Below, piece by piece: positions 16,142-24,830 of a stretch of DNA of 64,000 nucleotides. How positions within the stretch are numbered: the first letter of the stretch is position 1; each line of letters begins with the position of its first letter. The DNA is from Labilithrix sp. GTDB lineage: Bacteria > Myxococcota_A > Polyangia > Polyangiales > Polyangiaceae. The notes under the pieces were generated by a model. It saw nothing but the letters and a program-made list of their open reading frames with translations, was not told the origin of the DNA and did no database searches. The position numbers were made by a program, and so were the translations under genes. The stretch spans positions 158,493 through 222,492 of the forward strand of contig JAHBWE010000018.1 of NCBI GenBank assembly GCA_019637155.1, written 5' to 3'.

Positions 16142-16897
16142 ATGCGTCGTACACGTTTTCTCGTCGGTGGTCTGTCCTCGGTCGTCTGGCCGGCGGTCGT
16201 GCTGCTCGTCCCCATGGGCATCACGTTCGCGGCCGCGCGTGTGTACGCCGAAGGCGGGATGGGCCCTCCTCCTTGCGACGCCGGCACAGTCAGCGCATGC
16301 AACGGAGGAGCGCCGCTCGAGCGCTGCAGCACCTGCGTCGGATCGGTCGAGGACTGCGTCTGCGCGTCGGCCGTCTGCGACGGGAACCAGCCCGCGCTCG
16401 TCTGCATGGTCGCGACCCACTGCGAGAAGAGCCCGAACCATCGGAGCTGCGACGGGAAGACCGCGGGTGAGGCGTGCACGTCGGACGTGGGATCCGGCCC
16501 TGCGCGCTGCGTCCTCGTTCCGGCCTCGTGTTACCTGCCCGACGGGGGCGCGGGTTGGGCCGCGATCGATCGGCTTCGGTGCGAGCCGGGAACGCCGACG
16601 TCGTCATCGTCGTCATCGTCGTCATCATCGACATCGTCGTCGTCGTCGTCGTCGTCGTCGTCGGGCGGTACGCCGGAGGCGGGGCCGCCGAGCTGGACGA
16701 ACGCCTCGACCTCGAGCAGCTCGGGCGGCAGCGGCGCTCCCGCGACGGACGACTCCGGGTGCTCGGCTTCGCCGCGCGCGGCGTCGAGCGTGCTCGCGCT
16801 GATCGGCGCGCCGCTCGCGATCGGGCTCTTGCTCGCGCGCCGCCGGCGGGGTCAGGCGCCGCCGAGGAAGGCGCCGAGCGCGCGGAAGCGGTCGTAG
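16142..16897 (+). CDS. Secreted Cys-containing protein with poly-Ser linker and MYXO-CTERM tail
   Basis: A 251-residue exported protein. The signal peptide covers about 1-38. The mature region (about 40-145) has many Cys (CDAGTVSACNGG, CSTCVGSVEDCVC), suggesting disulphides. A Ser/Thr tract of about 22 residues follows, and the tail contains GCSASP, a hydrophobic helix and RRRR, the MYXO-CTERM surface-anchoring pattern. Function unknown; it is probably displayed on the surface. The last 46 bp overlap the 3' end of accA on the other strand. Confidence 0.75.
   Translation: MRRTRFLVGGLSSVVWPAVVLLVPMGITFAAARVYAEGGMGPPPCDAGTVSACNGGAPLERCSTCVGSVEDCVCASAVCDGNQPALVCMVATHCEKSPNHRSCDGKTAGEACTSDVGSGPARCVLVPASCYLPDGGAGWAAIDRLRCEPGTPTSSSSSSSSSSTSSSSSSSSSSGGTPEAGPPSWTNASTSSSSGGSGAPATDDSGCSASPRAASSVLALIGAPLAIGLLLARRRRGQAPPRKAPSARKRS
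16601..16663. repeat. TCG/TCA trinucleotide repeat encoding poly-Ser
   Basis: Twenty-one codons, almost all TCG or TCA, give a poly-Ser linker before the sorting tail. Slippage could change the linker length without breaking the frame. Confidence 0.8.
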
Positions 16898-17811
16898 CGA
16901 TCGCGGACGAGCTCGTCGGGCGTGCGCTCGAGGAGCTCGGCCAGCGTCTCGCGGAGGGAGAGGTCGACCGCCCTCGCCGCGAGGGCGGGGTCCTGATGCG
17001 CGCCGCCCGCAGGCTCCTCGATCACGCGGTCGACGACGCCGAGCTTCAGGAGCTCCGGCGCCGTCATGCGCAGGCGCGACGCGGCCTCGTCCGCCTTCGC
17101 GCCGTCGCGCCAGAGGATCGACGCGCAGCCCTCCGGCGTGATGACGCTGTACGTGCCGTACTCGAGGACGTGGACGCGGTTCGCGACGCCGAGCGCGAGC
17201 GCGCCGCCGCTGCCGCCTTCGCCGACGATCGTCGCGATGATCGGGACGGTGGCGCGCGACATCGCCGCGAGGCACGCGCCGATCGCCTCGCTCTGCCCGC
17301 GCTCCTCCGCGCCGAGGCCCGGGTACGCGCCCGGCGTGTCGATGAAGGTGAAGATCGGGAGGCCGAAGCGCGAGGCGAGATCGTACATCCGGCGCGCCTT
17401 GCGATAGCCCTCCGGGTGCGGCATCCCGAAGTTCCGCTTCACGTTCTCCTTCGCGCCGCGGCCCTTCTGATGGCCGACGACGACGACGCTCCGCCCGTGG
17501 AAGCGCGCGAGGCCCGCGACGATCGCCGCGTCGTCGCCGAAGACGCGATCGCCGTGCAGCTCCTGGAAGTCCGTGAACAGGTACGGGACGAAGTCGAGCG
17601 TGTAGGGCCGGTTGGGATGACGCGAGAGCTGGACCTTTTGCCAGGGAGAGAGGTCCGCGAACAGCTCGCGCGCAAGTTTGCCGCACTGTGCCTCGAGGCG
17701 CCGCAGCTCCTGCTCGAATTTCTTGTCGTTCTCCGCGAGCGCACGCAGCTCCTTCACCCGGGCCACGAGCTCGACGATCGGCTTCTCGAAGGGAAGGACG
17801 TGCGACGCCAA
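16852..17811 (-). CDS. accA: Acetyl-CoA carboxylase carboxyltransferase subunit alpha
   Basis: A 319-residue protein of normal AccA length. With AccD it transfers the carboxyl group from carboxybiotin to acetyl-CoA, giving malonyl-CoA for fatty acid synthesis in the cytoplasm. Recognisable features are the N-terminal LPFEKPIVELVARVKEL, HPNRPYTLDF, GRGAKENVKRNFGMPHPEGY, the acyl-CoA-binding IDTPGAYPG, EGGSGGALA and SVITPEGCASILW. The start is TTG: an in-frame stop lies five codons upstream and no ATG or GTG fits. accD and the biotin subunits are not nearby. The 3' end overlaps the MYXO-CTERM gene by 46 bp. Confidence 0.95.
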   Translation of the reverse strand: MASHVLPFEKPIVELVARVKELRALAENDKKFEQELRRLEAQCGKLARELFADLSPWQKVQLSRHPNRPYTLDFVPYLFTDFQELHGDRVFGDDAAIVAGLARFHGRSVVVVGHQKGRGAKENVKRNFGMPHPEGYRKARRMYDLASRFGLPIFTFIDTPGAYPGLGAEERGQSEAIGACLAAMSRATVPIIATIVGEGGSGGALALGVANRVHVLEYGTYSVITPEGCASILWRDGAKADEAASRLRMTAPELLKLGVVDRVIEEPAGGAHQDPALAARAVDLSLRETLAELLERTPDELVRDRYDRFRALGAFLGGA

Positions 17812-17923
17812 CGAACGACGGCTTCATAGCATGAAGGCGGTCCCGTGCGCGCCACCGGGGGTGAACCCCCACCACGAAACCGAGGTGCGCAGCCATCAAC
17901 CAGTGCTAAAGGGGTCGGCGCGG
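17812..17923. other. Divergent region upstream of accA with a hairpin
   Basis: 112 bp between accA (minus) and the next gene (plus). It holds a tight hairpin GGGGG-TGAA-CCCCC at 17857-17870. Promoters for both genes should lie here, but no clear -35/-10 pair was identified. Confidence 0.35.
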
Positions 17924-19657
17924 ATGGGGACCGACGAGAAGCGGCAGACGCTCGTGTTCGGCGGGCAAGGAGCTCCGGTGCTCGGCGCGATCGCGGGCGG
18001 ACCGCGGCTCGCGGTGCCGCCGCCGCCGCCCACGTTCGGCGGACCGCGGCTCGCGGTGCGGCCGCCCGCGCCCACGCTCGACGAGGTCGACGCCGCGTGG
18101 GACACGCAGCTCGCGTCGATGCTTCCGCCCGTCGTCGAGGTGCTCTCGAGCGACGACCTGATCCCGGACGACGACGACCGCCCGAGCGATCGCGTCACCG
18201 TGCCGAACCAGCTCGCGCCGAAGCTCGTCGAGGAGCTCTCCGCCTCCGACCTCGAGGCCGACGAGAGCGATCGCAGCCTCAAGACCACGCGCCCGCCGCC
18301 GCCGACGCAGCGCCCCACCTTGCAAGAGCTCGCGAGCTCGACGGTGCGCACGATGCCGCCGCCGTTCGTCGAGCCGATCGTCCGGCGGCGAGACACGGTG
18401 CCGGTGCCCCTCGCGTCGGTGATCGTCACGGAGCCGACGGAGCAGACGACGCCCGCGTCCGCGCCGCCGGTGTCGTTCGACGCGCGGCCTCCGATGACGA
18501 GCCTGCCCGGCGACACCGCGCGCAGCGTCCCGGTCCCGCGGCTCGCGCGCGCCAACGTGCTCCTCTTCGCCGCGTCGCACGTCGCCGTCGCCGCGTCGGT
18601 CCTCCTCTACGTGTGGGCCACGCGCGAGCCGCCGCGGCCCACGCCGCGCCACGCCCGCGTCGCGATCACGGAGCGCACCGCGGTGGGGACGCCCGCGTCG
18701 GGCTCGGTGCCGCTCGCCGCGCCGACGGAGGGCTGCCGCGTCGAGGACCTCGCGCGGATCGTCGCGCCGCGCGCGATGCTCGGGCCCGGCCTCGACGCGA
18801 GCGTGCTCGAGTCCGGCTTCGGGATCGGGCTCGCGTCCGCGCCGCACGAGGCGACCGGGATCCGGCTCGACGCGTCGACGCTGCGCACCGCGGAGACGCT
18901 GCGCGTGCAGTCGATCTGGCCGGTCGGTCGCGTCACGATCGATCGCGGCTCCGATCCGGAGGAAGAGCGCATGCAGGTGCGGCTCGACGCGAGCGACGCG
19001 CGCACCGTCACGCCCTCTCTCCGCATCACCGCGCAGAAGGGGGGCGTGTTCGCGACCGACGAGTCGCAGCCGAAGCGGCTTTTGTGGGGCATCCCCGGCG
19101 CGGTGCCGAAGACGCCCGAGACCGTGCGCGCGCTCACGCGCCCCGACGGCGCGACGATCGTGGCGGTGCGTCGTCCCGGCCTCTATTGGGTCGGCGTCAC
19201 CGGTCACGGGCCGCTCACGCCCGTCGTCCGGAGCACGAGGACGCTCGGCGCGCCTGCGCTCGCGTCCATGCCGGAGGGCGGCGTGATGGCGTGGGCCGAG
19301 CGCGGCAGCGACGGCTTCACGATCATGACCGCCGCGATCGCGACCGAGGGCGCGCGCGCGACGGTGTCGGAGCCGGAGGCGCTCGCGGACGGCATGTCGC
19401 CCGCGCTCGCGAACCTCCCGAGCGGCGAGCTCCTCCTCGCGTACTCCGACGGCGGCGCGGGCGCCCATCGCGTCGTCGCGCAGCGACTCGGGCCCGACCT
19501 CACGCCGCGCGGCGGCCTCCTCGTGCTCTCGGAGGCGGGCACGAACGCGGGCTCGCCGGCGCTCGCGGTCGATCCGGACGGTCGCGCCGTCGTCGCCTAC
19601 CTCACGTTCGCGAAGGGTCAGGCCGAGGTGCGTGCGACGGCGCTCACCTGCCACTGA
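17924..19657 (+). CDS. Single-pass membrane protein with periplasmic repeat domain
   Basis: A 577-residue protein of unknown function. The first 205 residues are proline-rich and acidic, with a duplicated GGPRLAV motif near the start, and should be cytoplasmic and disordered. One membrane helix lies at about 209-231. The C-terminal 340 residues are beta-rich with repeated patterns such as ALASMPEGGVMAWAERG and ALANLPSGELLLAYSDG, suggesting a propeller-like periplasmic domain. It lies 54 bp upstream of a kinase gene on the same strand, so it may be a substrate or sensor partner (inference). Confidence 0.65.
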   Translation: MGTDEKRQTLVFGGQGAPVLGAIAGGPRLAVPPPPPTFGGPRLAVRPPAPTLDEVDAAWDTQLASMLPPVVEVLSSDDLIPDDDDRPSDRVTVPNQLAPKLVEELSASDLEADESDRSLKTTRPPPPTQRPTLQELASSTVRTMPPPFVEPIVRRRDTVPVPLASVIVTEPTEQTTPASAPPVSFDARPPMTSLPGDTARSVPVPRLARANVLLFAASHVAVAASVLLYVWATREPPRPTPRHARVAITERTAVGTPASGSVPLAAPTEGCRVEDLARIVAPRAMLGPGLDASVLESGFGIGLASAPHEATGIRLDASTLRTAETLRVQSIWPVGRVTIDRGSDPEEERMQVRLDASDARTVTPSLRITAQKGGVFATDESQPKRLLWGIPGAVPKTPETVRALTRPDGATIVAVRRPGLYWVGVTGHGPLTPVVRSTRTLGAPALASMPEGGVMAWAERGSDGFTIMTAAIATEGARATVSEPEALADGMSPALANLPSGELLLAYSDGGAGAHRVVAQRLGPDLTPRGGLLVLSEAGTNAGSPALAVDPDGRAVVAYLTFAKGQAEVRATALTCH

Positions 19658-19711
19658 GTGCGCTTGCCCCGCGAACCGGCAATCGTCGGCTCATTTTGAT
19701 ACGCTGGCCTC

Positions 19712-21358
19712 GTGGCCGACAAGCTCGACGCCCTGCCGGCGGGAACGCTCGGCAGCTACGAGATCCGGGGCAAGCTCGGCTCCGGAGGCATGGGCGACGT
19801 CTTCGACGCCGTTCACAAAGGCCTGAACAAACGCGTCGCGATCAAGACGCTCCGCAAGCGGTTCCTCGACGACGAGATCGTGGTCGCGCGTTTCCTCCGC
19901 GAAGGTCAGCTCGCCTCGCGCATCCGCCACCCGAACATCGTCGACGTCACCGACGTCGGGATGATGGGCGGCCTCCCATGCCTCGTGATGGAGCACCTCG
20001 AGGGCGAGTCGTTCTCGGCGCTGATCCGGCGCGAGAAGGCGATCGCGATCGAGCGCATCGTCGACATCCTCTTGCCGATCGTCGCGGCGGTCGACTTCGC
20101 GCACGACCACGGCATCGTGCATCGCGACCTCAAGCCGTCGAACATCTTCCTCTCGCGATCGTGGAACGGCGAGGTCGTCCCGAAGGTCCTCGACTTCGGC
20201 ATCTCGAAGCTCGTCCACGAGGCGCAGGAGTCCGCGCTCACGACCGACTCCGCGTTCGTCGGTACGCCCCACTACGCGTCGCCGGAGCTGATGCGCGCCG
20301 ACAAGCAGGCCGACGGCCGCTCCGATCAGTATTCGATGGGCGTCATCCTCTACGAGGCGGCGACGGGGACGCGTCCGTTCGCCGAGATCGGCAACAACTT
20401 CGTCGCGCTCGCGATGGCGATCTGCAAAGGCGAATATCCGCCCGCGACCAACCGCAACCCGAACGTGCCGCCCGCGTTCGATCGCGTCATCCAGCGCGCG
20501 ATGGCGCTCCACCCCGAGGAGCGCTTCCTCACGATGCGCGCGCTCGGCGAGGCGCTCCTCCCGTTCGCGAGCGAGCGCGCCCGCGTCATCTGGGCGCCGA
20601 CCTTCCAGGGCAAGACGGGCGAGGTGCCGGTCGTCGGCGAGGTCCGCGCGGCGGGGCCCACCTCGGAGACGGTCCAGACCGGGAGCAAGGGCGGCCAGGG
20701 GGGCAAGGCGCCGGAGCCGTTCGCCGCGACGGGCCCCAACCCGCAGTTCCCGACGTACCCGACCCATCCTTCGCAGCCGAGCGGCATGCACGCGTTCAGC
20801 GGTCCGCCGTCGTCGCCGAGCACCACGCCGCCCGGCTTCGAGCGCCTGCCGACGTACCCGACCTACGGGACCGGCCGCCCCGTCGCGTCGCCGCGCGGCA
20901 ACGGCCTGATCACCGCCGTCGTCGGCGCGAGCGTCGTCGTGGCGATCCTCGTCTCGGTCATCGTGCTGAAGGGCGGCGTCGGCGGCGGCAAGACGGGGGA
21001 GACGACGACCGCCGCCTCCGCCGCGCCCGCCACCTTCGTGCTCGACGTCTCCGCCAACCCGCCGACCGCGGCGATCGAGCTCGACGGCGCCGCCGCCGGC
21101 ACCGGCCGCATCGTGAAGACGCTCCCGAAGGACGGAGCGAAGCACGCCCTCCGCATCACCGCGCCCGGCCACGAGCCGTACACGCGCGAGTTCGACGCCG
21201 ACTCCCCGCCGCCGGTGATGATCCCGCTGAAGCCGATCGCCGCCGCCCCCTCCGCGACCCCCACGCATCAGCCGACACAAAAGGCGGGCGGCAAGGCGAC
21301 GGGCGGCAAGAAAGGGGACGGCCGCCCGAAGACGGATAACATCGATCCCTGGGAATGA
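19712..21358 (+). CDS. Membrane Ser/Thr protein kinase with PEGA-like tail
   Basis: A 548-residue kinase, GTG start. The kinase domain (about 15-290) has GSGGMGDV, Lys45, HRDLKPSN (Asp139) and DFG (161-163). A Pro/Gly/Thr-rich linker leads to one membrane helix (about 396-421) and a periplasmic PEGA-like region (about 435-500, NPPTAAIELDGAAAGTG). The tail is Lys/Gly-rich. The stop overlaps the ATG of the TPR gene (ATGA), so the two are coupled. It probably phosphorylates cytoplasmic targets in response to an envelope signal. Confidence 0.9.
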   Translation: MADKLDALPAGTLGSYEIRGKLGSGGMGDVFDAVHKGLNKRVAIKTLRKRFLDDEIVVARFLREGQLASRIRHPNIVDVTDVGMMGGLPCLVMEHLEGESFSALIRREKAIAIERIVDILLPIVAAVDFAHDHGIVHRDLKPSNIFLSRSWNGEVVPKVLDFGISKLVHEAQESALTTDSAFVGTPHYASPELMRADKQADGRSDQYSMGVILYEAATGTRPFAEIGNNFVALAMAICKGEYPPATNRNPNVPPAFDRVIQRAMALHPEERFLTMRALGEALLPFASERARVIWAPTFQGKTGEVPVVGEVRAAGPTSETVQTGSKGGQGGKAPEPFAATGPNPQFPTYPTHPSQPSGMHAFSGPPSSPSTTPPGFERLPTYPTYGTGRPVASPRGNGLITAVVGASVVVAILVSVIVLKGGVGGGKTGETTTAASAAPATFVLDVSANPPTAAIELDGAAAGTGRIVKTLPKDGAKHALRITAPGHEPYTREFDADSPPPVMIPLKPIAAAPSATPTHQPTQKAGGKATGGKKGDGRPKTDNIDPWE

Positions 21359-22167
21359 CAGGGCGGTCCATCGCTATCACGCTCGCGGTCGCCGTCGCTC
21401 TCGCGACGAGCGCGCCGACGGCAGCGGCCGCCCCGAAGGGGGAGAAGGAGGCCGCCGACCTGCGCGCGCGCGACCTCTTCCACAAGGGCGACAAGGACTA
21501 CGCCGAGGGCCGCTACGAGGAGGCCTACAAGGAGTTCCAGGAGGCCTACGACCTCTCGCCGCGCCCGCAGCTCCTCTTCGCGATGTCGAACGCGCTCGAG
21601 CGGCTCGGTCGCTATCAAGAAGCGGTCGACGCGCTCGAGAAGTACCTCTCGAGCGGCAAGGTGAAGGACAAGGACATCGTCCAGAAGCGAATCGCCAATC
21701 TCAAGAAACGCGTCGAAGAGAAGAAAGCCGAGGAAGACGCGGCGGAGAAGAAGCGACAGGAAGAGGCCGCCGCCGCCGCCGCGAAGGTCGAGCCTCCGCC
21801 GCCTCCTCCTCCGCCACCGCCGCCCCCTCCGCCGAAGCCGCTCCTGCCGTACGTCCTCCTCGGAGGCGGCGGCCTCGCGCTCGTCGGCGCGGGCGTGTTC
21901 GGCGCGCTCACGCTCTCGGCGCGGAGCGACGTCGACGCGGGGTGCCGCGACGCGCCGTCGGGACGGCTCTGCACGTCGGAGGCACAAGACGCGATCGATC
22001 GGGACAAGACGCTCGGGCTCATCACCGACGTCGCGCTCGTGTCGGGCGTGGTCCTCGGCGGCGTCGGCGCGTACTTCCTCCTCACGCAGAAGAGCGAGGC
22101 CCCGTCGACGGTGAAGGTCGGCGTGAAGGCGACGGGCAGGGGAGCGGCGATCGTTGGCACGTTTTAG
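21355..22167 (+). CDS. Secreted/membrane TPR protein
   Basis: A 270-residue protein starting in the stop codon of the kinase gene. It has a signal peptide (about 1-25), two or three TPR helices (FHKGDKDYAEGRYEEAYKEF, LERLGRYQEAVDALEKYL), a charged coiled stretch rich in Lys and Glu, a poly-Pro run (about 145-160), and two hydrophobic segments at the C-terminus (LLPYVLLGGGGLALVGAG and a later one near 228-243). This layout recurs beside myxobacterial kinases; the role is likely scaffolding in the envelope (inference). Confidence 0.7.
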   Translation: MTGRSIAITLAVAVALATSAPTAAAAPKGEKEAADLRARDLFHKGDKDYAEGRYEEAYKEFQEAYDLSPRPQLLFAMSNALERLGRYQEAVDALEKYLSSGKVKDKDIVQKRIANLKKRVEEKKAEEDAAEKKRQEEAAAAAAKVEPPPPPPPPPPPPPPKPLLPYVLLGGGGLALVGAGVFGALTLSARSDVDAGCRDAPSGRLCTSEAQDAIDRDKTLGLITDVALVSGVVLGGVGAYFLLTQKSEAPSTVKVGVKATGRGAAIVGTF

Positions 22168-23599
22168 CCTCCGCGCAGCCCCGCTCCTCCTCGCCGCCGT
22201 CGCGAGCTGCACCCTCACGCGCTCCGTGCCCGACAGCTGCACGTCGACCGCGGACTGCCGCGCGGCCTTCGGCGGCGGGCTCGTCTGCGGCGCGAGCGGT
22301 CTCTGCGAGCGCGCGGGGCCGAACCCGCGCTGCGAGGCGGCGTTCCCGGTCGACCTCCTCACGCGCCCGGAGAGCTACGCGGGCATCATCACGCTCGGCT
22401 CGCTGATGGACCGTTCGGTCGAGACGCAGCGCGATCGCGAGGCGGCGATCCGGCTCGCGACGATGCAGGTGAACGAAGCGAAGGGCCTCGACGGCCGCCT
22501 CTTCGGCGTCGTGCAGTGCGACGTCGCGGAGGACGCGAAGTACGACTCGCTCAAGCGCGGAGAGGCCGCGGTCGAGAACGCGAAGTACCTGAGCGACGTG
22601 CTCGGCGTGCCGGCGATCATCGGGCCGAGCGCCTCCGGCGACGCGCTCCTCGTCCTCGAAGCGCTGAAGGGCAAGGACGTGCTCGTGATGTCGCCGTCGG
22701 CGTCGAGCCCCGAGCTCACGACGCGCGACGTCGCGGCGCCGAGCGACGACGAGCCCGGTCTGTTCTGGCGCACGGTCGCGCCGGACACGCTGCAGGGGAA
22801 CGCGATCGCGCGCCAGATCGTCGAGGTGAAGGCGGACGCGAAGCGCGTCGTCGTCATCGCGGAGGAGGGGCCGTACGGCTCCTCGCTCGCGGAGGTCTTC
22901 ACCCAGGCCTTCGCGAAGGACGGGCGCGCCGCGAACACGATCGCGTACACGACCGCGAGCGAGCGCGACGCGGCGATCGTGGCCGCCGCCGCCGCGCCGC
23001 CGCCGGACTTCGTGCTCTTCTTCTCGTCGCAGACGCCCGACGTCGTCTCGTTCCTGAACGCGGCGAGCACGCTCGAGAGCTACAAGGACGTCCCGCTGTT
23101 CCTCACCGACAGCGCGGCGAACACGGACGTGCTCAACGGCGTCGCCGCGGCGTCGACGATCTTCCCGCGCGTCACCGGGAGCCGGCCCGCGGTCCCGAAG
23201 GGGCCCACCTTCGAGCTCTTCAAGACGAGCTACAGCGCGGCGTTCAAAAAGGACCCGAGCGCGCTCGGCTTCGCGCCGCAGGCGTACGACGCGACGTGGC
23301 TCGTCTTCTACGGCACCGCGTTCGCGTCGAAGCAGGGCACGATCACGGGGAAGGGGATCGCGCGCGGGCTCCGCAAGATCGCGCGGACGGGGCCCGAGGT
23401 CGCGATCACGCCGGCGAACTGGACGGCGATCTCGAACGACGTGGCGGAGGGGAAGCCGGTCAACGTCGATGGCGCGTCGGGGAAGCTCGACTACGATCCT
23501 GCGACGGAGGAGACGACGAGCCTCGTCGACATCTGGAAGATCAGCGCCGACGGGAAGGCGATCGAGACGATCAAGGAGATCGATCCGACCGCGCCGTGA
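22154..23599 (+). CDS. Periplasmic substrate-binding lipoprotein, branched-chain amino acid type
   Basis: A 481-residue lipoprotein, TTG start 14 nt before the end of the TPR gene; lipobox LLAAVASC (Cys19). A short Cys-rich stretch (CTSTADCRAAFGGGLVCG) precedes a type I periplasmic binding fold (about 70-470): YAGIITLGSLMDRSVETQRD, VPAIIGPSASGDALLVLEAL, VVVIAEEGPYGSSLAEVF. The family binds amino acids or similar small molecules for ABC uptake or sensing. No permease or ATPase is nearby, so a sensory role with the kinase is possible. Its 3' end overlaps the convergent citrate synthase gene by 29 bp. Confidence 0.8.
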   Translation: MARFSLRAAPLLLAAVASCTLTRSVPDSCTSTADCRAAFGGGLVCGASGLCERAGPNPRCEAAFPVDLLTRPESYAGIITLGSLMDRSVETQRDREAAIRLATMQVNEAKGLDGRLFGVVQCDVAEDAKYDSLKRGEAAVENAKYLSDVLGVPAIIGPSASGDALLVLEALKGKDVLVMSPSASSPELTTRDVAAPSDDEPGLFWRTVAPDTLQGNAIARQIVEVKADAKRVVVIAEEGPYGSSLAEVFTQAFAKDGRAANTIAYTTASERDAAIVAAAAAPPPDFVLFFSSQTPDVVSFLNAASTLESYKDVPLFLTDSAANTDVLNGVAAASTIFPRVTGSRPAVPKGPTFELFKTSYSAAFKKDPSALGFAPQAYDATWLVFYGTAFASKQGTITGKGIARGLRKIARTGPEVAITPANWTAISNDVAEGKPVNVDGASGKLDYDPATEETTSLVDIWKISADGKAIETIKEIDPTAP

Positions 23600-24731
23600 G
23601 GAGCTCGCCGACGTAGCGCGAGCGCGGGCGCACGAGCTTCCCGCAGCGGCGCTGCTCCTCGACGTGCGCGCACCACCCCGCCGCGCGGCTCACCGCGAAC
23701 GTCGGCGTGAACATCGCGCGCGGAAGCCCGACCGCCTCGAGCAGCACCGCGGTGTAGAACTCGACGTTCGCACGGAGCGCGCGCGCGGGGCTCTTCGCCG
23801 CGAGCAGCGCCTCGGCCTCACGCTCCACCGCGCGCGCGAGGTGGAGCCGCCCGCGGAGGGGCTTGGCCTCGGCGTCGGGCTCCGCCGCGTGCGCGGGGTC
23901 GGGTCCGCGGAGGGGCTTCGCCTTGGCGTCGGCGTTGCGGCGTTCTGTCTCGAGGCGGGAGAGTGCGCGTTCGAGGACGAAGGCGCGTGGGTCGCGGACG
24001 CGATAGATGCGGTGGCCCATGCCCATGATGCGCTCGCCGCGCGCGAGGGCGGCGGTCAGCCATTCGCGCGCGGCGGTCGCGTCGCCGATCGCGTCGAGCA
24101 TGTCGAGGACGGGGCCGGGCGCGCCGCCGTGGAGCCTGCCCTTCAGCGCTCCGATCGCGGCGACGACCGCGCTCACGGTGTCGGACTCGGTCGACGCGAC
24201 GACGCGCGCGGTGAAGGTCGACGCGTTCATCCCGTGATCGACGACGGTGACGAGGTACGCATCGAGCGCGGCGGTCGCCTCCGCGCTCGGCGTGCAGCCG
24301 GTGACGAGCCGGAGGTAGTCGGCGGCGTGGCTCAGCTCGGGATCGGGCCGCGTCGCAGAGGAGGAGGCGGCGGCGACGGCGACGCCGCCGAGCACGCGGA
24401 GCATCTCGTCGAAGGAGCGATCGTCGTTGCTCGGGAGCTGCGCGGCGCGGGCGCGCAGCGCGTCCATCGGGTCGGGCAGGTCGACGGCGTGGAACCGCGC
24501 GGCGGCGCGGGCGGCGCCGAGCTTCGCGCGGACGCTCGCGAGCTCGTCGTCGTTCGGGAGGCGGCCGTGCCAGAGGAGGTGGACGACCTCCTCGAAGGTG
24601 ACGTTGCCGGCGAGGTCCTCGACCGGGAGGCCGGCGATGACGAGGCGGCCGGCGTCGCCGTCGACGTCGGAGAGGCGGGTGGAGGCGGCGACGACGTCTT
24701 CGAGGCCGCTGGCTTCGATCGGGCTGGGCAT
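23571..24731 (-). CDS. Citrate synthase, short type
   Basis: A 386-residue citrate synthase family enzyme that condenses acetyl-CoA (or propionyl-CoA) with oxaloacetate. The catalytic His motifs are VDHGMNASTF and GMGHRIYRVRDPRA. The position normally held by the catalytic Asp (NVDFY in many relatives) reads Glu here (ANVEFYTAVLLE), which may alter activity or specificity. Between the second His motif and this site is an unusual insert with two copies of a KAKPLRG/AEAKPLRG unit. The gene is divergent from a second citrate synthase-like gene fused to an HTH. ATG at 24731 begins the conserved N-terminus. Confidence 0.88.
   Translation of the reverse strand: MPSPIEASGLEDVVAASTRLSDVDGDAGRLVIAGLPVEDLAGNVTFEEVVHLLWHGRLPNDDELASVRAKLGAARAAARFHAVDLPDPMDALRARAAQLPSNDDRSFDEMLRVLGGVAVAAASSSATRPDPELSHAADYLRLVTGCTPSAEATAALDAYLVTVVDHGMNASTFTARVVASTESDTVSAVVAAIGALKGRLHGGAPGPVLDMLDAIGDATAAREWLTAALARGERIMGMGHRIYRVRDPRAFVLERALSRLETERRNADAKAKPLRGPDPAHAAEPDAEAKPLRGRLHLARAVEREAEALLAAKSPARALRANVEFYTAVLLEAVGLPRAMFTPTFAVSRAAGWCAHVEEQRRCGKLVRPRSRYVGELLTARSDRSP
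23850..23932. repeat. 54-bp spaced duplication inside the citrate synthase gene
   Basis: CCGCGGAGGGGCTT plus about 14 further bases occurs at about 23850 and again at about 23904. It encodes the repeated KPLRG insert. Confidence 0.7.
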
Positions 24732-24830
24732 GCCGCGGATATGGGGTGTCGGCGCGCGCGAGCCATGATGGATTCGTGAATCAACGAGGCGCGATCGACA
24801 ATCAACGTGCGCTCGGGCGATGATCGCGGC

